Below the pieces are notes generated by a model. It worked only from the letters and a program-made list of their open reading frames with translations, searched no databases and was not told the origin of the DNA. 64,000 nt of DNA. It comes from Methylobacterium sp. J-090 (GTDB lineage: Bacteria > Pseudomonadota > Alphaproteobacteria > Rhizobiales > Beijerinckiaceae). The stretch covers positions 1-64,000 of the forward strand of contig NZ_JAKSXV010000098.1 in the NCBI RefSeq assembly GCF_022829345.1, written 5' to 3'. Every line of letters starts with the position of its first letter. Positions within the stretch are counted from its first letter, which is position 1. This document shows, one piece after another, positions 52,285 through 60,581 of this stretch. Made by a program: the position numbers and the translations under genes.

Positions 52285-52749
52285 TTAACCCTTGCTGTTC
52301 GTCCGATCGCGCCAAGCCGCGTAGGGATGGTCCTCCGCCACCACCGGGTGATGGGCCACCTGCATCGGCTGGTCGGCGAGGGGACTGCACAGTTCGGCAT
52401 AGATGCCGGCGCCGATGAGGCCGTAGGCCTCGCCTTCCTCGGCCGTGTAGGCGAAGTAGGCCTCGCGGATGCCGGAAAGCCGCATGGCGGCGTGGCACAT
52501 GGGGCAGGGGCGTCCGCTGGCATAGACGACGCAACCGTCGAGCTTGGCCGAGTTCAGCTTTCGGCTGGCTTCGCGGATCGCCACCATCTCGGCATGGTCC
52601 GTCGGGTCGTTCGTCTCCGCCGTCCGGTTGACGGCCTGGGCCAGCACCGTGCCGTCGCGCACGATCACGGCGCCGTATGGCCGTCCCTCCGCGAGGACGT
52701 TTCCGTAGGCGAGGGCGACTGCTTTCCGCAGATGGGTCGCGTGATTCAT
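52285..52749 (-). CDS. CMP/dCMP deaminase-family nucleoside deaminase
   Basis: A 154-residue zinc deaminase of the guanine/cytosine deaminase (tadA-like) family. The zinc site is complete: His52-Ala-Glu54 (HAE) and Cys82-Pro-Met-Cys85 (PCPMC). The C-terminal YAELCSPLADQPMQ motif resembles guanine deaminase GuaD-type enzymes rather than TadA. Probably deaminates guanine or a related base. It follows the SPL-like gene by 24 bases on the same strand, so the two are likely cotranscribed. Confidence 0.9.
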   Translation of the reverse strand: MNHATHLRKAVALAYGNVLAEGRPYGAVIVRDGTVLAQAVNRTAETNDPTDHAEMVAIREASRKLNSAKLDGCVVYASGRPCPMCHAAMRLSGIREAYFAYTAEEGEAYGLIGAGIYAELCSPLADQPMQVAHHPVVAEDHPYAAWRDRTNSKG

Positions 52750-52773
52750 GGGCGAAGACTTCGGAGCGGCTTA

Positions 52774-53853
52774 TCAGAACGCGTAACGCACGGTGCAGTA
52801 GGGCATCCGCTCGGCGAGAAGTGCGGTGAAGCGGGCGAGCCAGCGACCTTTCCAGCCCGTGCGGTAGCGCAGGTTCGCACCTCCGCCCTGCGAGACCTTG
52901 GCCTCCTGGATGTCCGGCCGCCACAGGAGCTCCTCGGCCTTCGGGTGCCAGCCGAGGTTGACTGCGTGCAGATCCGCGTTGTGGGTCAGCATGATGACCT
53001 CGGCCTTGACCTGCGCCCGCGCTGCGGCTCCGATCCCACCATCGATGGTCGCGAACAACTCCGCCCAGTCCTTCTCCCAACCCTCGTAGAGGATGACCGG
53101 CGAGAAATTCAGGTGGACTTCATAGCCGGCGGCCACGAAATCGTCGATGGCGGCGATCCGCTCGTTGATCGGACTCGTGCGGACATCGACGATGCGGGCG
53201 ATGCGCTCGGGCATCAGCGAGAATCGAATACGGGTCTTGCCCTGCGGGTCGTAGGTGAGGAGTTCGCGGTTCACCGCCTTGGTGGCGAAGGACGCCTTGG
53301 CGTTGGGCAAGGTGCGGAACAGACCGACGAGGTCGCGCACCGTGTCGCTGATCGCTGCATCGACGGAGAGGTCGCCGTTCTCGCCGAGGTCGTAGACCCA
53401 GAGCGCCGAATCGACGCTGTCCGGCTCGGGCAGGGGGCCTTGCCGGTCGGCATGCCGGCGGATGGCGGCGCAGACCGCCTCGACGTTGACGAACAGCGAG
53501 ATCGGATTCGCGAACCCCTTGCGGCGCGGCACGTAGCAATAGGCGCAGGCCATGGCGCAGCCGTTGGACGTCGAGGGCGCAATGAAGTGAGCGCTGCGGC
53601 CGTTGGGCCGCATCGTCAGCCCTTTCTTCACCCCAAGGACGAGGGTGGAGCGCTTGATCCGCACCCAATCCTCCACCGAGCCGGCATTGCCGTGGAGCTC
53701 CGGGATGTTCCAGTGCGAGGGCACTTCAATGCGCCGGGCATCGGGGAAGCAATCGAGGATCGCACGGCCGCGCGAAAACTCCGCGACCGCCGGCTCGTGG
53801 TAGATCGTCCGAATGTCGATGAGGTCGCGTGAGAGTCCCATGCCATCCAACAT
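52774..53853 (-). CDS. Spore-photoproduct-lyase-like radical SAM protein
   Basis: A 359-residue radical SAM protein of the spore photoproduct lyase family. The cluster motif is C99-x3-C103-x2-C106 (GCAMACAYCYV), binding the 4Fe-4S/AdoMet centre. Family segments include IAPSTSNGCAMACAYCYVPR, FATKAVNRELL, RFSLMPERIARIVDVRTSPINERI and HLNFSPVILYEGWEKDW. In Bacillus this enzyme repairs 5-thyminyl-5,6-dihydrothymine in spores. Alphaproteobacteria carry SPL-like proteins although they make no endospores, so the substrate here is uncertain. Two start ATGs, at 53853 and 53841. Confidence 0.88.
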   Translation of the reverse strand: MLDGMGLSRDLIDIRTIYHEPAVAEFSRGRAILDCFPDARRIEVPSHWNIPELHGNAGSVEDWVRIKRSTLVLGVKKGLTMRPNGRSAHFIAPSTSNGCAMACAYCYVPRRKGFANPISLFVNVEAVCAAIRRHADRQGPLPEPDSVDSALWVYDLGENGDLSVDAAISDTVRDLVGLFRTLPNAKASFATKAVNRELLTYDPQGKTRIRFSLMPERIARIVDVRTSPINERIAAIDDFVAAGYEVHLNFSPVILYEGWEKDWAELFATIDGGIGAAARAQVKAEVIMLTHNADLHAVNLGWHPKAEELLWRPDIQEAKVSQGGGANLRYRTGWKGRWLARFTALLAERMPYCTVRYAF

Positions 53854-54001
53854 GGGACTCCTGCCGTCGGCGGCGAGGCAGGTACGGCGTCAGAATTGTG
53901 GATCGGGGTCTGTCACAAAAATAGGATCGCTGTCGTACCCGGGGGGAAATCCGACGAGGACCAGGCGTTCCGCGCCGTACGCGAAGTCGCGCCGCCTTCC
54001 C

Positions 54002-54748
54002 TCAGAGACGCGCCAGGAGCTCCGCCTTCTTCGCCGCGAATTCCGCCTCGGTCAGCACGCCCTTGCGCTGCAGTTCCGCCAAGCGTTCCAGAGTCGCGAG
54101 CACGTCGTCGGCCGACGACGGCGGGCGGGGTGCTGCCGGTTCCGGGCGCTGCAGGGGCTCGGGCGTGAACGGCTTCGGCTGAGGGGAAGGCTCGGGGGCG
54201 TTCGGCTTCTCCTGCCCCGCCGCGTCGCCATCGATCCGGCGCAAAGTTTGGAGGTCGATGGCGCCGTCGGGCCCGGAGAAGCATAAGCTGCGGGTGCCGC
54301 CCTGCTGCTGCGAAACGCCGGTGATGTGGTGGCCCTCCGTGTCGTAGAGGGCGACCTGCCCGTCCGCCTCGACGGCGACGCGCTGAGCGTGCGGAAAGTA
54401 TGCGTAGCGCTGGCCGTTCTGAGCGCCGGACGTCGCCGGGCGTCCCAGGCCCTGCGGCCACCACGCGCCAGAGACGCCGTCCCGTTCGGCGAACCCGGTC
54501 GGCGGCAGGGCGTCGGCGAGGGCGTCGCACAAGGTGGCGACGCGAGCCTTGAGCCCGGAATCGAACATGTTGCCGATCATCGTCATGCCGCCCGAGGACC
54601 ATTGGCCGAAACCGCCGAGTTCGGGATGGTTGAATTGCGCCATGGTTCCGTGCCCGGCTTCCAGGGCACGGACGAGGTGGCGCACAGCGTCGAGGCTCAC
54701 CCCGTGCCGGTCGGCAATGGTCTGAAGGCCGTTGGGCTGGTCGGTCAT
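54002..54748 (-). CDS. SHOCT-domain protein of unknown function
   Basis: A 248-residue protein. The N-terminal 160 residues show repeated conserved-looking segments (GMTMIGNMFDSGLKARVATLCDALADAL) with no family I recognise. A proline-rich linker (about 180-212) leads to a C-terminal SHOCT domain (DDVLATLERLAELQRKGVLTEAEFAAKKAELLARL), a short helical oligomerisation module. No signal or membrane helix. Start at 54748; the frame upstream is shadow. Divergent from glgX across 262 bp. Confidence 0.78.
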   Translation of the reverse strand: MTDQPNGLQTIADRHGVSLDAVRHLVRALEAGHGTMAQFNHPELGGFGQWSSGGMTMIGNMFDSGLKARVATLCDALADALPPTGFAERDGVSGAWWPQGLGRPATSGAQNGQRYAYFPHAQRVAVEADGQVALYDTEGHHITGVSQQQGGTRSLCFSGPDGAIDLQTLRRIDGDAAGQEKPNAPEPSPQPKPFTPEPLQRPEPAAPRPPSSADDVLATLERLAELQRKGVLTEAEFAAKKAELLARL

Positions 54749-54952
54749 CGGGGATGCCTCGCGCGGAAAGGAGCCTATCGAACGGCGCGCAAAACGTCGC
54801 AACGCCCATGCCGCGGGATCGTGCCACGCAAAGGCGGTCCGTGTCGTGTCTTGGGTCTCCGCAAACGGGGACCGAAACGTTTCGCGCCGCAAAAAGTTTT
54901 CTTCCGTGGGGACCTTCGACCCAAGCGTAAGCGTTGCCGTTCCGGTTTTGGC

Positions 54953-54994
54953 GTGCCGTGGCGCCCGGTGTTCGCGCCACACCGGGCCCGGCAC
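54953..54994. promoter_or_regulatory. Bulged hairpin upstream of glgX
   Basis: GTGCCG/CGGCAC (6 bp) and CCCGGTGT/ACACCGGG (8 bp) make a two-part stem with an asymmetric bulge and 7-nt loop, ending 16 bases before the glgX start. It could shade the ribosome site (GGAGCAGTT) or be an operator in the 262-bp divergent gap. Confidence 0.35.
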
Positions 54995-55010
54995 TGTCCC
55001 TGGAGCAGTT

Positions 55011-57287
55011 ATGGCAGACGATTTTTCTCAGACCGGCAGGGCGTCCGCGCAGGGTTCCATGCGGCGATCGCGCATCAAGGAAGGCTCGCCCTATCCGCTC
55101 GGCGCCAACTGGGACGGGCTCGGCGTCAACTTCGCCCTGTTCTCTGCCCATGCCACGAAGGTCGAACTCTGCCTGTTCGACGATGCCGGCGAGCAGGAGC
55201 TCGAGCGCATCGAGTTGCCCGAGTACACCGACGAGATCTGGCACGGCTACCTGCCGGACGCGCGCCCCGGCACCATCTACGGCTACCGGGTGCACGGTCC
55301 CTACGAGCCGAAGGCCGGCCACCGCTTCAACCCCAACAAGCTGCTCATCGATCCCTACGCCAAGGGCCTCGTCGGCTCCATCACCTGGAACCCGGCCCTG
55401 TTCGGCTACCAGATGGAGACGGGCGACGACCTGACCTTCGACGAGCGCGATTCGGCTCCGTTCACCCGACGCAGCCGCGTCATCGACCCGGCGTTCACCT
55501 GGGGTCGTGACCGCAAGCCCCACGTGCCGTGGGAGAAGACGATCTTCTACGAGACCCACGTGAAGGGCTTCACCAAGCTGCATCCGGCCGTGCCAGAGAA
55601 GCTGCGCGGAACCTATGCGGGCCTCGGGACACCGGCCGTCCTCGACTACATCAAGAGCCTCGGCGTCACCTCGGTGGAACTGCTGCCGGTCCACGCCTTC
55701 GTGCAGGACGACTACCTGCAGGAAAAGGATTTGGTGAACTACTGGGGCTACAACACGATCTCGTTCTTCACCCCCGCCCGGCGCTACGCGGCGGTGCCGG
55801 ACTTCGCCTTCTCAGAGTTCAAGGAGATGGTCGCGCGCATGCACGGCGGCGGCCTCGAGGTGATCCTCGACGTGGTCTACAATCACACGGCCGAGGGCAA
55901 CGAAAAGGGGCCGACTCTCTCGTACAAGGGCGTCGACAATGCCTCGTACTACCGCCTGATGCCGAAAGAGCCGCGCTACTACATCAACGATACGGGCACG
56001 GGGAACACCTTCAACCTGTCGCATCCGCGCGTGCTGCAGCTCGTCACGGATTCCCTGCGCTACTGGGCCACCGAGATGCGGGTTGATGGCTTCCGGTTCG
56101 ATCTCGCCACGATCCTCGGCCGCGAGCCGCACGGCTTCGACGAGGGCGGCGGCTTCCTCGATACCTGCCGCCAGGACCCGGTGCTCAACTCGGTCAAGCT
56201 CATCGCCGAGCCGTGGGATTGCGGGCCGGGCGGCTATCAGGTCGGCGGCTTCCCACCGGGCTGGGCCGAGTGGAACGACCGCTACCGCGACGACGTCCGC
56301 GGGTTCTGGCGCGGCGACGAGGGCCTGCTTCCGTCGCTGGCCTCACGCCTCACGGGCTCGGCCGACAAATTCAACAAGCGCGGGCGCAAGCCATGGGCGT
56401 CGGTGAATTTCCTCACCGCCCATGACGGCTTCACGTTGAACGATACCGTGTCGTACAACGAGAAGCACAACATGGCCAACGGCGAGAACAATCGCGACGG
56501 CCACTCGCACAACCTCTCGAACAATTACGGCGTCGAGGGCCCGACGGAGGATCCCGAGATCCGGGCCGTGCGTCTCCGGCAGATGCGCAACATGCTGGCG
56601 ACCCTGTTCCTGTCGCGCGGCACGCCGATGCTGCTCGCGGGTGATGAGTTCGCCCGGACTCAGAACGGCAACAACAACGCCTATTGTCAGGACAACGAGA
56701 TCTCCTGGCTCGACTGGGGCGCCATCGGTCCTGAGGAACGCGATCTGACCGAGTTCACCCAGCGCCTGATGATTCTCCGCGAGTCCCTTCCGATACTGAC
56801 GCGCGGACGCTTCCTCACCGGCGAGTTCGACGAGGAACTCGGGGTCCGCGACGTCACGTGGCTGACTCCCCTCGGCACCGAGATGACGCCCGAGAACTGG
56901 ACTCAGGGGGATGCCCGGTCGCTCGCCGTGGTTCTCGACGGCCGGGCCCAGGTCTCCGGTATCCAGCGTCGGGGCGGCGATGCCACCCTGCTCCTGCTCT
57001 ACAATGCCTACCACGATCTCGTATCGTTCACCCTGCCGGCCACCGTCGGTGCGTCGGCCTGGACCCGCCTCCTCGACACCAACCTGCCCGATAGCCAGGA
57101 TGTCGTGAGCGTGCCCGTGGGCGAGCGCTACGACGTCACGGGCCGCTCGATGCTGATGTTCGTCCTCAAGCCCGAGGAGGTCGAAGGCAGTGAGGTGACC
57201 GAGATGGAGCGCTCCTACCAACATGTGATGCAGGCGTTCGAACGCGCCAACATCGATAGCGTCCGTTTCGGCGCCCGCAGGGATTGA
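55011..57287 (+). CDS. glgX: Glycogen debranching enzyme GlgX
   Basis: A 758-residue GH13 debranching enzyme that cuts alpha-1,6 branches left after phosphorylase. An N-terminal CBM48 module (YPLGANWDGLGVNFALFSAHATKVELCLFDD) precedes the TIM barrel. Catalytic residues are Asp364 (RFDLA), Glu400 (IAEPWD) and the transition-state Asp in LTAHDGFTL. NYWGYNTISFF and FARTQNGNNNAYCQDNE are typical of GlgX. Start at 55011 after GGAGC. No glycogen synthase genes are adjacent. Confidence 0.96.
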   Translation: MADDFSQTGRASAQGSMRRSRIKEGSPYPLGANWDGLGVNFALFSAHATKVELCLFDDAGEQELERIELPEYTDEIWHGYLPDARPGTIYGYRVHGPYEPKAGHRFNPNKLLIDPYAKGLVGSITWNPALFGYQMETGDDLTFDERDSAPFTRRSRVIDPAFTWGRDRKPHVPWEKTIFYETHVKGFTKLHPAVPEKLRGTYAGLGTPAVLDYIKSLGVTSVELLPVHAFVQDDYLQEKDLVNYWGYNTISFFTPARRYAAVPDFAFSEFKEMVARMHGGGLEVILDVVYNHTAEGNEKGPTLSYKGVDNASYYRLMPKEPRYYINDTGTGNTFNLSHPRVLQLVTDSLRYWATEMRVDGFRFDLATILGREPHGFDEGGGFLDTCRQDPVLNSVKLIAEPWDCGPGGYQVGGFPPGWAEWNDRYRDDVRGFWRGDEGLLPSLASRLTGSADKFNKRGRKPWASVNFLTAHDGFTLNDTVSYNEKHNMANGENNRDGHSHNLSNNYGVEGPTEDPEIRAVRLRQMRNMLATLFLSRGTPMLLAGDEFARTQNGNNNAYCQDNEISWLDWGAIGPEERDLTEFTQRLMILRESLPILTRGRFLTGEFDEELGVRDVTWLTPLGTEMTPENWTQGDARSLAVVLDGRAQVSGIQRRGGDATLLLLYNAYHDLVSFTLPATVGASAWTRLLDTNLPDSQDVVSVPVGERYDVTGRSMLMFVLKPEEVEGSEVTEMERSYQHVMQAFERANIDSVRFGARRD

Positions 57288-57436
57288 TCGCGTCCGGGGC
57301 GGTGCCGGGATCGGCGCCGCCCGCATGCACCTACGAACCACGGAACGCCGACGCGCGCTGGAGTGGTCGACGAATGGATATCTTGGTTGTGTCGATGGGA
57401 GTTGATTGAGGGGCAGGACCCAACGAGGACTCGATC

Positions 57437-57748
57437 ATGCCGCAGGGTGACAAGTCGCGCTACACCGACAAGCAGGCGCGCAAGGTCGACCACATCGCCG
57501 AATCCTACGAGGCGCGCGGCGTGCCGGAGAAGGAAGCCGAGGCCCGCGCCTGGGCCACGGTCAACAGGGACGATGGCGGCGGAAAGAAGCCCGGCGGTTC
57601 GGGCCGGGGCCGATCCACCGGTCATCCGGCAGCGCACAAGGGCGGTGAAACTGGCGGCAAGGCGTCCGCCGCGCGCACGCCCGAACAGCGTTCGGCTTCG
57701 GCGAAGAATGCCGCCGCGACGCGCAAGCGCAACGCCGCCAAAGCATGA
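57437..57748 (+). CDS. Small basic stress-type protein (often named plasmid stabilization protein)
   Basis: A 103-residue hydrophilic protein. The N-terminal GDKSRYTDKQARKVDHIAESYEARGVPEKEAEARAWATVN block is a conserved helical module found across Hyphomicrobiales, commonly annotated 'plasmid stabilization protein' without evidence. The C-terminus is Gly/Lys/Ala rich with a GGGKKPGGSGRGRSTG stretch and probably disordered. No toxin partner is nearby, so a plasmid role is doubtful. ATG at 57437. Confidence 0.8.
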   Translation: MPQGDKSRYTDKQARKVDHIAESYEARGVPEKEAEARAWATVNRDDGGGKKPGGSGRGRSTGHPAAHKGGETGGKASAARTPEQRSASAKNAAATRKRNAAKA

Positions 57749-57750
57749 GA

Positions 57751-57777
57751 CGCGGCCCCGTCTAGGACGAGGCCGCG
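57751..57777. terminator. Hairpin between convergent genes (57437 gene and icd)
   Basis: A 12-position stem with one mismatch (CGCGGCCCCGTC with GACGAGGCCGCG) and loop TAG fills the 40-bp gap, so it can end both convergent transcripts. T runs are absent, so it is weak as a factor-independent terminator. Confidence 0.5.
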
Positions 57778-57788
57778 CCCGCGGGCCT

Positions 57789-59000
57789 TCAGGCCATGGC
57801 GGCCTTGAGGTGCTGGTCGACCTTGTCGAGGAAGCCCGTGGTCGAGAGCCACTTCTGATCGGGGCCGACGAGGAGGGCGAGGTCTTTGGTCATGAAGCCG
57901 GCCTCGACGGTATCGACGCAGACCGTCTCGAGGGTGGTGGCGAACTTGGCCAGATCCGCGTTGCCGTCGAGCTTGGCCCGGTGGGCGAGGCCGCGCGACC
58001 ACGCGAAGATCGACGCGATGGAGTTGGTCGAGGTCTCCTTGCCCTTCTGGTGCTCGCGGTAATGGCGGGTCACCGTGCCGTGGGCTGCCTCGGCCTCGAC
58101 GGTCTGGCCATCGGGGGTGAGGAGCACGGAGGTCATCAGGCCCAGCGACCCGAAACCCTGCGCCACGGTGTCGGACTGCACGTCGCCGTCGTAGTTCTTG
58201 CACGCCCAGACGTAGCCGCCCGACCACTTGAGGGCCGAGGCCACCATGTCGTCGATGAGGCGGTGCTCGTAGGTGATGCCGGCGGCGTCGAACTTGGCCT
58301 TGAACTCGTTCTGGAACACCTCCTCGAACAGGTCCTTGAACCGGCCGTCATAGGCCTTGAGGATGGTGTTCTTCGTCGAGAGGTAGACCGGGTACTTGCG
58401 GTTGAGGCCGTAGTTCATCGAGGCGCGGGCGAAGTCGCGGATCGAGTCGTCGAGGTTGTACATCGCCTGGGCGACGCCGGGGGAGGGGAAGTTGAACACC
58501 TCCCGCTCGATGACCGTGCCGTCCTCGCCTTCGAACTTGATGGTCAGGCGTCCCTTGCCCGGTACCTTGAAGTCGGTCGCCTTGTATTGGTCGCCGTAGG
58601 CATGACGGCCGACGACGATGGGCTGGGTCCAGCCCGGCACGAGGCGGGGCACGTTCTTGCAGATGATCGGCTCGCGGAAGATCACACCGCCGAGGATGTT
58701 GCGGATCGTGCCGTTGGGCGACTTCCACATCTCCTTGAGACCGAACTCCTTCACCCGCTGCTCGTCGGGAGTGATGGTGGCGCACTTCACGCCGACGCCG
58801 TGGCGCTTGATCGCTTCGGCGGCCTCGACGGTCACCCGGTCGCCCGTGGCATCGCGGTGCTCGACGCCGAGGTCGTAATATTCGAGGTCGAGGTCGAGAT
58901 AGGGGTGGATGAGCTTGGTCTTGATCTCGCTCCAGATGATCCGGGTCATCTCGTCGCCGTCGAGTTCGACGACGGGCTTGGCTACCTTGATCTTATCCAT
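57789..59000 (-). CDS. icd: NADP-dependent isocitrate dehydrogenase
   Basis: A 403-residue TCA-cycle enzyme of the eukaryote-like homodimeric type. It begins KIKVAKPVVELDGDEMTRIIW and has KLAKWKSPNGTIRNILGG-type phosphate site (here MWKSPNGTIRNILGGVIF), RHAYGDQYKATDF, DDMVASALKWSGGYVWACKNYDGDVQSD (metal-binding Asp) and LTPDGQTVEAEAAHGTVTRHYR for NADP. Oxidative decarboxylation of isocitrate supplies 2-oxoglutarate and NADPH. It shares a 222-bp divergent gap with the Fae-like gene. Confidence 0.96.
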   Translation of the reverse strand: MDKIKVAKPVVELDGDEMTRIIWSEIKTKLIHPYLDLDLEYYDLGVEHRDATGDRVTVEAAEAIKRHGVGVKCATITPDEQRVKEFGLKEMWKSPNGTIRNILGGVIFREPIICKNVPRLVPGWTQPIVVGRHAYGDQYKATDFKVPGKGRLTIKFEGEDGTVIEREVFNFPSPGVAQAMYNLDDSIRDFARASMNYGLNRKYPVYLSTKNTILKAYDGRFKDLFEEVFQNEFKAKFDAAGITYEHRLIDDMVASALKWSGGYVWACKNYDGDVQSDTVAQGFGSLGLMTSVLLTPDGQTVEAEAAHGTVTRHYREHQKGKETSTNSIASIFAWSRGLAHRAKLDGNADLAKFATTLETVCVDTVEAGFMTKDLALLVGPDQKWLSTTGFLDKVDQHLKAAMA

Positions 59001-59222
59001 CGCGTGTCAGGCCTTCCGCAAAAATCCCGAGGGGGGTCCCATGCAAATGCCGTGCGGCCCCGCGGGCGGGTCATAGCGCGGGCATCGAAGCGACGGAAGG
59101 CGGACGAGGCCCTTCACGCCGTGACAGGGCGCGGCATCTGTCAGGGAGACCCTGCCTCTGGACATTCTCCGCGAGAGGGGGGATCTGGCTCCCAACACAC
59201 ATCGGGACGGAACTGAAAAGCC

Positions 59223-59771
59223 ATGAGCGAACGCATCATCCTACGGGCCGGGGAGGCCCTGGTCGCGGGCGGCCCGCCCAACACGGCCGCCGAGCCGGAG
59301 GTTATCATCGGTGAGCTCGACGGACCCGTCGGCACCGCGCTCGCCACCCTGACGGGCGATCAGGTCGTCGGCCACAGCCGCGTCTTCGCCCTGCTCAACA
59401 CCGACATCATGGTCCGCCCGGTGACCCTGTGCGTCTCCAAGGTCAGCGTGACCGAGTCCAAGTACACGTCGATCCTCATGGGCACCGTGCAGTTCGCCAT
59501 TGCCAACGGCGTGCTCGATGCCGTGCGTCTGGGCTACATCCCCAAGGAGAAAGCCAACGACCTCGGCATCATCTGCTCGGTCTGGCTCAGCCCCGGTGTG
59601 ATCGAGGCCGAGACCGTGGACCACAAGGCTCTGTTCGAGATCCAGCGTAAGGGCATGACCGAGGCCATCCGCAAGGCGATGACCAACGAGCCGTCCATCG
59701 ACTGGCTCCTGGAGAACCAGGACAAGATCATCCATAAGTATTATCAGATGGGCCTCGACGGAAAGATCTAG
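59223..59771 (+). CDS. Formaldehyde-activating enzyme (Fae) family paralogue
   Basis: A 182-residue protein of the Fae family, which in methylotrophs condenses formaldehyde with tetrahydromethanopterin. The fold is recognised by GEALVAGG near the N-terminus, VIIGELDGPVGTAL, MGTVQFAIANGVLDAVRLGYIPKEKANDLGIICSVWL (compare [22 protein letters not shown] in true Fae). In true Fae the segment VAHIDLIIG holds the catalytic His; here the aligned segment is AAEPEVIIG with Glu24. The protein is therefore probably not a canonical formaldehyde-activating enzyme. Four bases separate it from the trmJ-like gene. Confidence 0.85.
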   Translation: MSERIILRAGEALVAGGPPNTAAEPEVIIGELDGPVGTALATLTGDQVVGHSRVFALLNTDIMVRPVTLCVSKVSVTESKYTSILMGTVQFAIANGVLDAVRLGYIPKEKANDLGIICSVWLSPGVIEAETVDHKALFEIQRKGMTEAIRKAMTNEPSIDWLLENQDKIIHKYYQMGLDGKI

Positions 59772-59775
59772 GCCC

Positions 59776-60543
59776 ATGGACTGCGGCTCAATCCCGTCGC
59801 GGTCTATGCCGTCCGCGCCCGTCGTCGTCCTGGTCGAGCCGCAGCTGGCCGAGAATATCGGCATGGTTGCGCGCGCCATGGCCAATTTCGGGCTGGTCGA
59901 ACTCCGACTCGTGGCGCCGAAGAACGGCTGGCCCAAGAAGGGCGTGCGCGAGGCGGCCTCGGGCGCAACCCATGTGCTCGACGGTGCAGCCTTGTTCGAC
60001 ACCGTCCCACAGGCCATTGCCGACCTCCACTACGTTCTGGCGACGACGGCACGCGAGCGCGGCCAGATGAAGCGCGTGATGGCCCCCGACGACGCCATGC
60101 GCGGCGTCGTCGCCCGGGACGGTCAGAGGGTCGGTATCCTGTTCGGCCGCGAGCGGGCCGGCCTGAGCAACGACGAGGTGTCGCTTGCCGACGCCATCGT
60201 GACCTTCCCGGTGACGGAGGAGTTCCCCTCCCTAAATCTCGCGCAGGGGGTTCTCCTCGTTGGATACGAGTGGCGCCGTGCGGCGGGACTCGCGCGTCTG
60301 CCGTTCTCCGGCGAGATGCTGTCGCCGCCCGCGACCCGCGAAGCCATGGCCGCCCTCGTCGGGACGCTGGAGGACAGCTTGGCGACGGCCGGCTTCTATC
60401 CTCCCGAGAAGCGCGAGATCATCGCCCGCAACATGCGGGACATGCTCCACCGCATGGCGATGACGGAGCAGGACGTGCGCACCCTGCGCGGCGCCTTGCG
60501 CGCACTTCGGCGGCCCCCTCGCGGTGACCGGAGCGCCTCTTAA
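59776..60543 (+). CDS. trmJ: TrmJ-family tRNA (cytidine/uridine-32) 2'-O-methyltransferase
   Basis: A 255-residue SPOUT methyltransferase. The N-terminal VVVLVEPQLAENIGMVARAMANFGL and the knotted C-terminal motifs GILFGRERAGLSNDEV and FPSLNLAQGVLLVGYEW are diagnostic of TrmJ/TrmH. Members near TrmJ methylate nucleotide 32 of tRNAs. Start at 59776; a later ATG at 59806 (SAPVVV) is also possible. Preceded by only four bases, so it is cotranscribed with the Fae-like gene. Confidence 0.9.
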   Translation: MDCGSIPSRSMPSAPVVVLVEPQLAENIGMVARAMANFGLVELRLVAPKNGWPKKGVREAASGATHVLDGAALFDTVPQAIADLHYVLATTARERGQMKRVMAPDDAMRGVVARDGQRVGILFGRERAGLSNDEVSLADAIVTFPVTEEFPSLNLAQGVLLVGYEWRRAAGLARLPFSGEMLSPPATREAMAALVGTLEDSLATAGFYPPEKREIIARNMRDMLHRMAMTEQDVRTLRGALRALRRPPRGDRSAS

Positions 60544-60581
60544 GCTCTAGGCCAGCTTTTTCGTGCATAGGGTGGGGGGTC

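Noticed and set aside
57437..57748. Toxin-antitoxin or plasmid maintenance role for the small basic protein
   Set aside because: No partner gene or plasmid feature is adjacent; the common name appears to be an annotation habit.
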